From assembly GCA_964540415.1 (NCBI GenBank), contig CAZIMM010000028.1, positions 1-24,007 on the forward strand: DNA of 24,007 nt, given 5' to 3'. Below are positions 21,781-24,007 of the stretch, in pieces (positions within the stretch are counted from its first letter, which is position 1; every line of letters begins with the position of its first letter). The DNA is from CAZIMM01 sp964540415. Its GTDB lineage: Bacteria > Bacillota > Clostridia > Oscillospirales > Acutalibacteraceae. The notes below the pieces were generated by a model, which saw only the letters and a program-made list of their open reading frames with translations, was not told where the DNA came from and did not search any database. A program made the translations under genes and the position numbers.

Positions 21781-23073
21781 TTAAAAAATATTTGACAATT
21801 CAAAGCAATATACATATTTCCCCTCAAGCTCATCGGGATTCAGCGGAGGGAAAACCAGTTTGAGACAGCCGCCGTCATTTTCGCAGGCAACCGGAGCTTT
21901 GCTTCCGAGCAGCCTTGCCGATAAATCAGGAGAAAACTCAATATCCTTAAGCGTCAGAGAGCCGAACGGGAAGCTTTTGAGGAAGGCATACACCTTGTTG
22001 TCGCGCTTTGTGTACACCACACCGTCCTGTGTGCTCGTTTTGTACTTTCTGCTTGCATATATTCCCTCACCGTTGACCTTCAGCCATGCGCCGATCTGCC
22101 TCAGACGCTCCTGCATGATTGCGGGAATTGTGCCGTCGGCTGCCGGACCGATGTTCAGCAGGAAGTTTCCGCCCTTACTGACGAGGTCAACAAACATATC
22201 AATGAGTTGCTTTGCCGTAAGGTAATCCACGGAATCCTCATTTCGATTGAATGCAAACGAGCCTCCGATGCCGCGGCACTCCTCAAACGGGCGATCAAGC
22301 TCAATGTCATCAATCACCCTGTCGCCCTCGATTCTGCCGTATTCTGAGGTGAAGTTTCCGCCGAGTCTGCCCCTTGTCTCTCTGCCCCAGCGGTCATTCG
22401 GCACAATATAATCCTTTACGGGTGATTCATTATAGAGCCACTGCAAAAACTCGGTGCTGTGCCACACTGAGCTTTCGTGATCCCACTCGCCGTCAGTGAA
22501 CAGCGTTGCCGGCTCATATTTGCATATGAGTTCCTTAAGCATCGGCAGAAGATGCTTGACTGAATATTCCTCAGGACTTTTCAGGTAAAGAGGATTATAC
22601 CATTCATAAACCGAATGATAAACGCCGAAACGTACCGGAGTGCCCTCACATGCCTCCTTCAGCTCGGCGCAGAAATCCCTGTGAGGTCCGATGTCAACGC
22701 TATTCCAGTTCCATGCGTAATCGGATTTATACATACAAAAGCCGTCGTGATGCTTTGAAACCAGGTTAATATAGCGCGCGCCGGCCTGTTCAAACAGCTC
22801 AACCCAATGCTTTGCGTCAAAGAGCTCCGCTTTGAACATCGGTGCAAAGTCCTCATATTTAAACTTTTCTCCATAGGTGCGGTTATGAAAATTGGTTGCC
22901 GGCTGTTCGCCGTTTTTCAGCTGATACCAGTACCACTCCGAAAATGTTGTCTTCCCGGAATATGAGGGTACGGAATAGATTCCCCAGTGAATGAAAATGC
23001 CGAACTTTGCATCCTCAAACCATGACGGCACCGGCCGTGAATTGAGTGATTCCCAGTTGTTCTCGTATTTCAT
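21781..23073 (-). CDS. GH29 alpha-L-fucosidase, cytoplasmic
   Basis: Retaining alpha-L-fucosidase of 430 residues. It shows FGIFIHWGIYSVPS near residues 24-37, SKHHDGF (106-112) and TLFTDGEWD, in which D194 is the likely nucleophile; the acid/base residue is not conserved enough to assign by eye. A small C-terminal beta-sandwich (about 345-430) follows the barrel. GGGAG lies 7 bases before the ATG. No signal peptide is present, so fucosylated oligosaccharides are probably imported first. The gene lies downstream of tuf but a terminator separates them, and no dedicated sugar transporter or regulator is adjacent. With GH20 it points to a host-glycan or human-milk-glycan diet. Confidence 0.93.
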   Translation of the reverse strand: MKYENNWESLNSRPVPSWFEDAKFGIFIHWGIYSVPSYSGKTTFSEWYWYQLKNGEQPATNFHNRTYGEKFKYEDFAPMFKAELFDAKHWVELFEQAGARYINLVSKHHDGFCMYKSDYAWNWNSVDIGPHRDFCAELKEACEGTPVRFGVYHSVYEWYNPLYLKSPEEYSVKHLLPMLKELICKYEPATLFTDGEWDHESSVWHSTEFLQWLYNESPVKDYIVPNDRWGRETRGRLGGNFTSEYGRIEGDRVIDDIELDRPFEECRGIGGSFAFNRNEDSVDYLTAKQLIDMFVDLVSKGGNFLLNIGPAADGTIPAIMQERLRQIGAWLKVNGEGIYASRKYKTSTQDGVVYTKRDNKVYAFLKSFPFGSLTLKDIEFSPDLSARLLGSKAPVACENDGGCLKLVFPPLNPDELEGKYVYCFELSNIF

Positions 23074-23135
23074 TGTATTTCTCCCGACTGTATTATTATT
23101 TGCTCGGATAAATCAGTTTACGAAAGCATTGACAC

Positions 23136-23168
23136 AAAAAGTGCCTCCGCGTTTGCACGCAGAGGCAC
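23136..23168 (-). terminator. Terminator after tuf
   Basis: On the minus strand GTGCCTCTGCG and CGCGGAGGCAC (23158-23168 with 23141-23151, one mismatch) form a hairpin followed by TTTTT (23136-23140). It lies 17 bases after the tuf stop codon. Confidence 0.85.
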
Positions 23169-23185
23169 AATGTTGAAAATCGGAA

Positions 23186-24007
23186 TTATTCGTTGATAGC
23201 GATAACAACGCCCGAACCGACTGTACGGCCGCCCTCACGGATAGCAAAGCGAAGGCCTTCTTCGATTGCGATCGGAGTGATAAGTTCAACGCTCATGTCA
23301 ATGTTGTCGCCCGGCATGCACATCTCTACGCCTTCGGGAAGGGAGATGACTCCGGTAACATCGGTGGTGCGGAAATAGAACTGCGGACGATAGTTGTTGA
23401 AGAACGGGGTGTGACGGCCGCCTTCATCCTTGCTCAGGACATAAACCTGACCGCGGAACTTGGTGTGAGGATGGATTGAGCCGGGCTTGGAGAGAACCTG
23501 GCCGCGCTCGATCTCATTTCTCTGAACGCCGCGAAGAAGAGCGCCGATATTGTCGCCCACCTCAGCGTAGTCAAGGATCTTGCGGAACATTTCGATACCT
23601 GTGCAGACAGTCTTTCTCTTCTCGTCTGAAAGGCCGACAATTTCAACTTCCTCACCGGTCTTGAGCTGTCCACGCTCAACTCTGCCCGTGGCAACCGTGC
23701 CGCGGCCCGTGATTGTGAAAACGTCCTCAACAGGCATAAGGAAAGGCTGGTCTGCCTTACGGTCAGGAGTGGGGATATAATCGTCAACAGCGTTCATAAG
23801 CTCGAGAATCGGCTTATAAGCGGCATTGCTCAAATCGTTGGGAGCTTCGAGAGCTTCGAGAGCAGAACCACGAATGATAGGTGTGTTGTCGCCGTCGAAT
23901 TCGTTCTTAGAAAGCTCGTCGCGAATGTCCATCTCAACGAGGTCAAGTAGCTCGGGGTCGTCAACGTCGTCGCATTTGTTCATAAATACAACAATCTTAG
24001 GAACGCC
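23186..24007 (-). CDS. tuf: Translation elongation factor Tu (partial, N-terminus beyond window edge)
   Basis: EF-Tu delivers aminoacyl-tRNA to the ribosome. The frame is open from the right window edge to the stop at 23186, giving 273 C-terminal residues of about 395-400. It begins just before the G-domain specificity motif NKCD and continues through domain 2 (FTITGRGTVATGRVERG) and domain 3 (KFRGQVYVLSKDEGGRHTPF, then the closing FAIREGGRTVGSGVV). All visible blocks are canonical, with no sign of damage. The missing part is the N-terminal GTP-binding region. A terminator follows, so it is the last gene of its unit, presumably the str-type operon lying outside the window. Confidence 0.97.
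   Translation of the reverse strand, partial: GVPKIVVFMNKCDDVDDPELLDLVEMDIRDELSKNEFDGDNTPIIRGSALEALEAPNDLSNAAYKPILELMNAVDDYIPTPDRKADQPFLMPVEDVFTITGRGTVATGRVERGQLKTGEEVEIVGLSDEKRKTVCTGIEMFRKILDYAEVGDNIGALLRGVQRNEIERGQVLSKPGSIHPHTKFRGQVYVLSKDEGGRHTPFFNNYRPQFYFRTTDVTGVISLPEGVEMCMPGDNIDMSVELITPIAIEEGLRFAIREGGRTVGSGVVIAINE

Overview
The window looks like a chromosomal segment of an anaerobic, Gram-positive, probably gut-associated member of the Clostridia. The signs are GGAGG-type ribosome binding sites, lipoprotein lipoboxes, a sortase-type C-terminus, an ECF vitamin transporter, an oxygen-sensitive tungsten-type oxidoreductase with a multi-cluster ferredoxin, and cytoplasmic GH20 and GH29 glycosidases suited to host-type glycans. 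No species is assigned. No rRNA, tRNA, CRISPR array or insertion sequence was seen.

Region 1 (1-8155) is a tungsten/molybdopterin locus. On the minus strand is a tungstate ABC transporter (tupA-tupB-tupC) followed by moeA, which is cut by the left window edge. The tupA leader can fold into a compact three-stem structure next to the ribosome binding site and is a good candidate for a Moco/Tuco-type riboswitch. Divergently, from a strong sigma-70-type promoter, runs a plus-strand operon: a MogA/MoaB-type molybdopterin adenylyltransferase, a MoeB/ThiF-like E1 enzyme, an aldehyde:ferredoxin oxidoreductase (AOR) family enzyme, a MoaD-like sulfur carrier ending in Gly-Gly, a ferredoxin with four CxxCxxCxxxC motifs, and an MFS transporter. 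Metal import, metal insertion, sulfur-carrier activation, enzyme and electron carrier therefore lie side by side.

Region 2 (8171-15337, minus strand) is the most interesting part: a B12-controlled operon. A consensus promoter drives a cobalamin riboswitch whose leader contains a readable terminator, antiterminator and anti-antiterminator. The genes downstream are a secreted protein with a beta-domain-like module, a small protein with an HNH-repeat-like DNA-binding motif, a wall-anchored alpha/alpha-barrel protein, a lipoprotein with a DUF4430 (transcobalamin beta-like) domain, an EcfT subunit, and one 885-residue protein that fuses two ECF ATPases to a membrane S component. In animal intrinsic factor and transcobalamin, the alpha6/alpha6 barrel and the DUF4430-like beta domain form one cobalamin-binding protein. 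Here the same two halves are adjacent, translationally coupled genes in the same order. The proposal is a surface-displayed, split, transcobalamin-like corrinoid capture system feeding a fused ECF transporter.

Region 3 (15387-20940, plus strand) holds a PIN/NYN-like nuclease, a GH20 beta-N-acetylhexosaminidase, a DUF2157 membrane protein coupled to a GDYXXLXY-family protein, and a secreted neutral-ceramidase-like hydrolase, closed by a terminator. Region 4 (20949-24007, minus strand) holds a DUF4234 membrane protein with Q/N/P-rich tails, a GH29 alpha-L-fucosidase, and the 3' two-thirds of tuf (EF-Tu) with its terminator.
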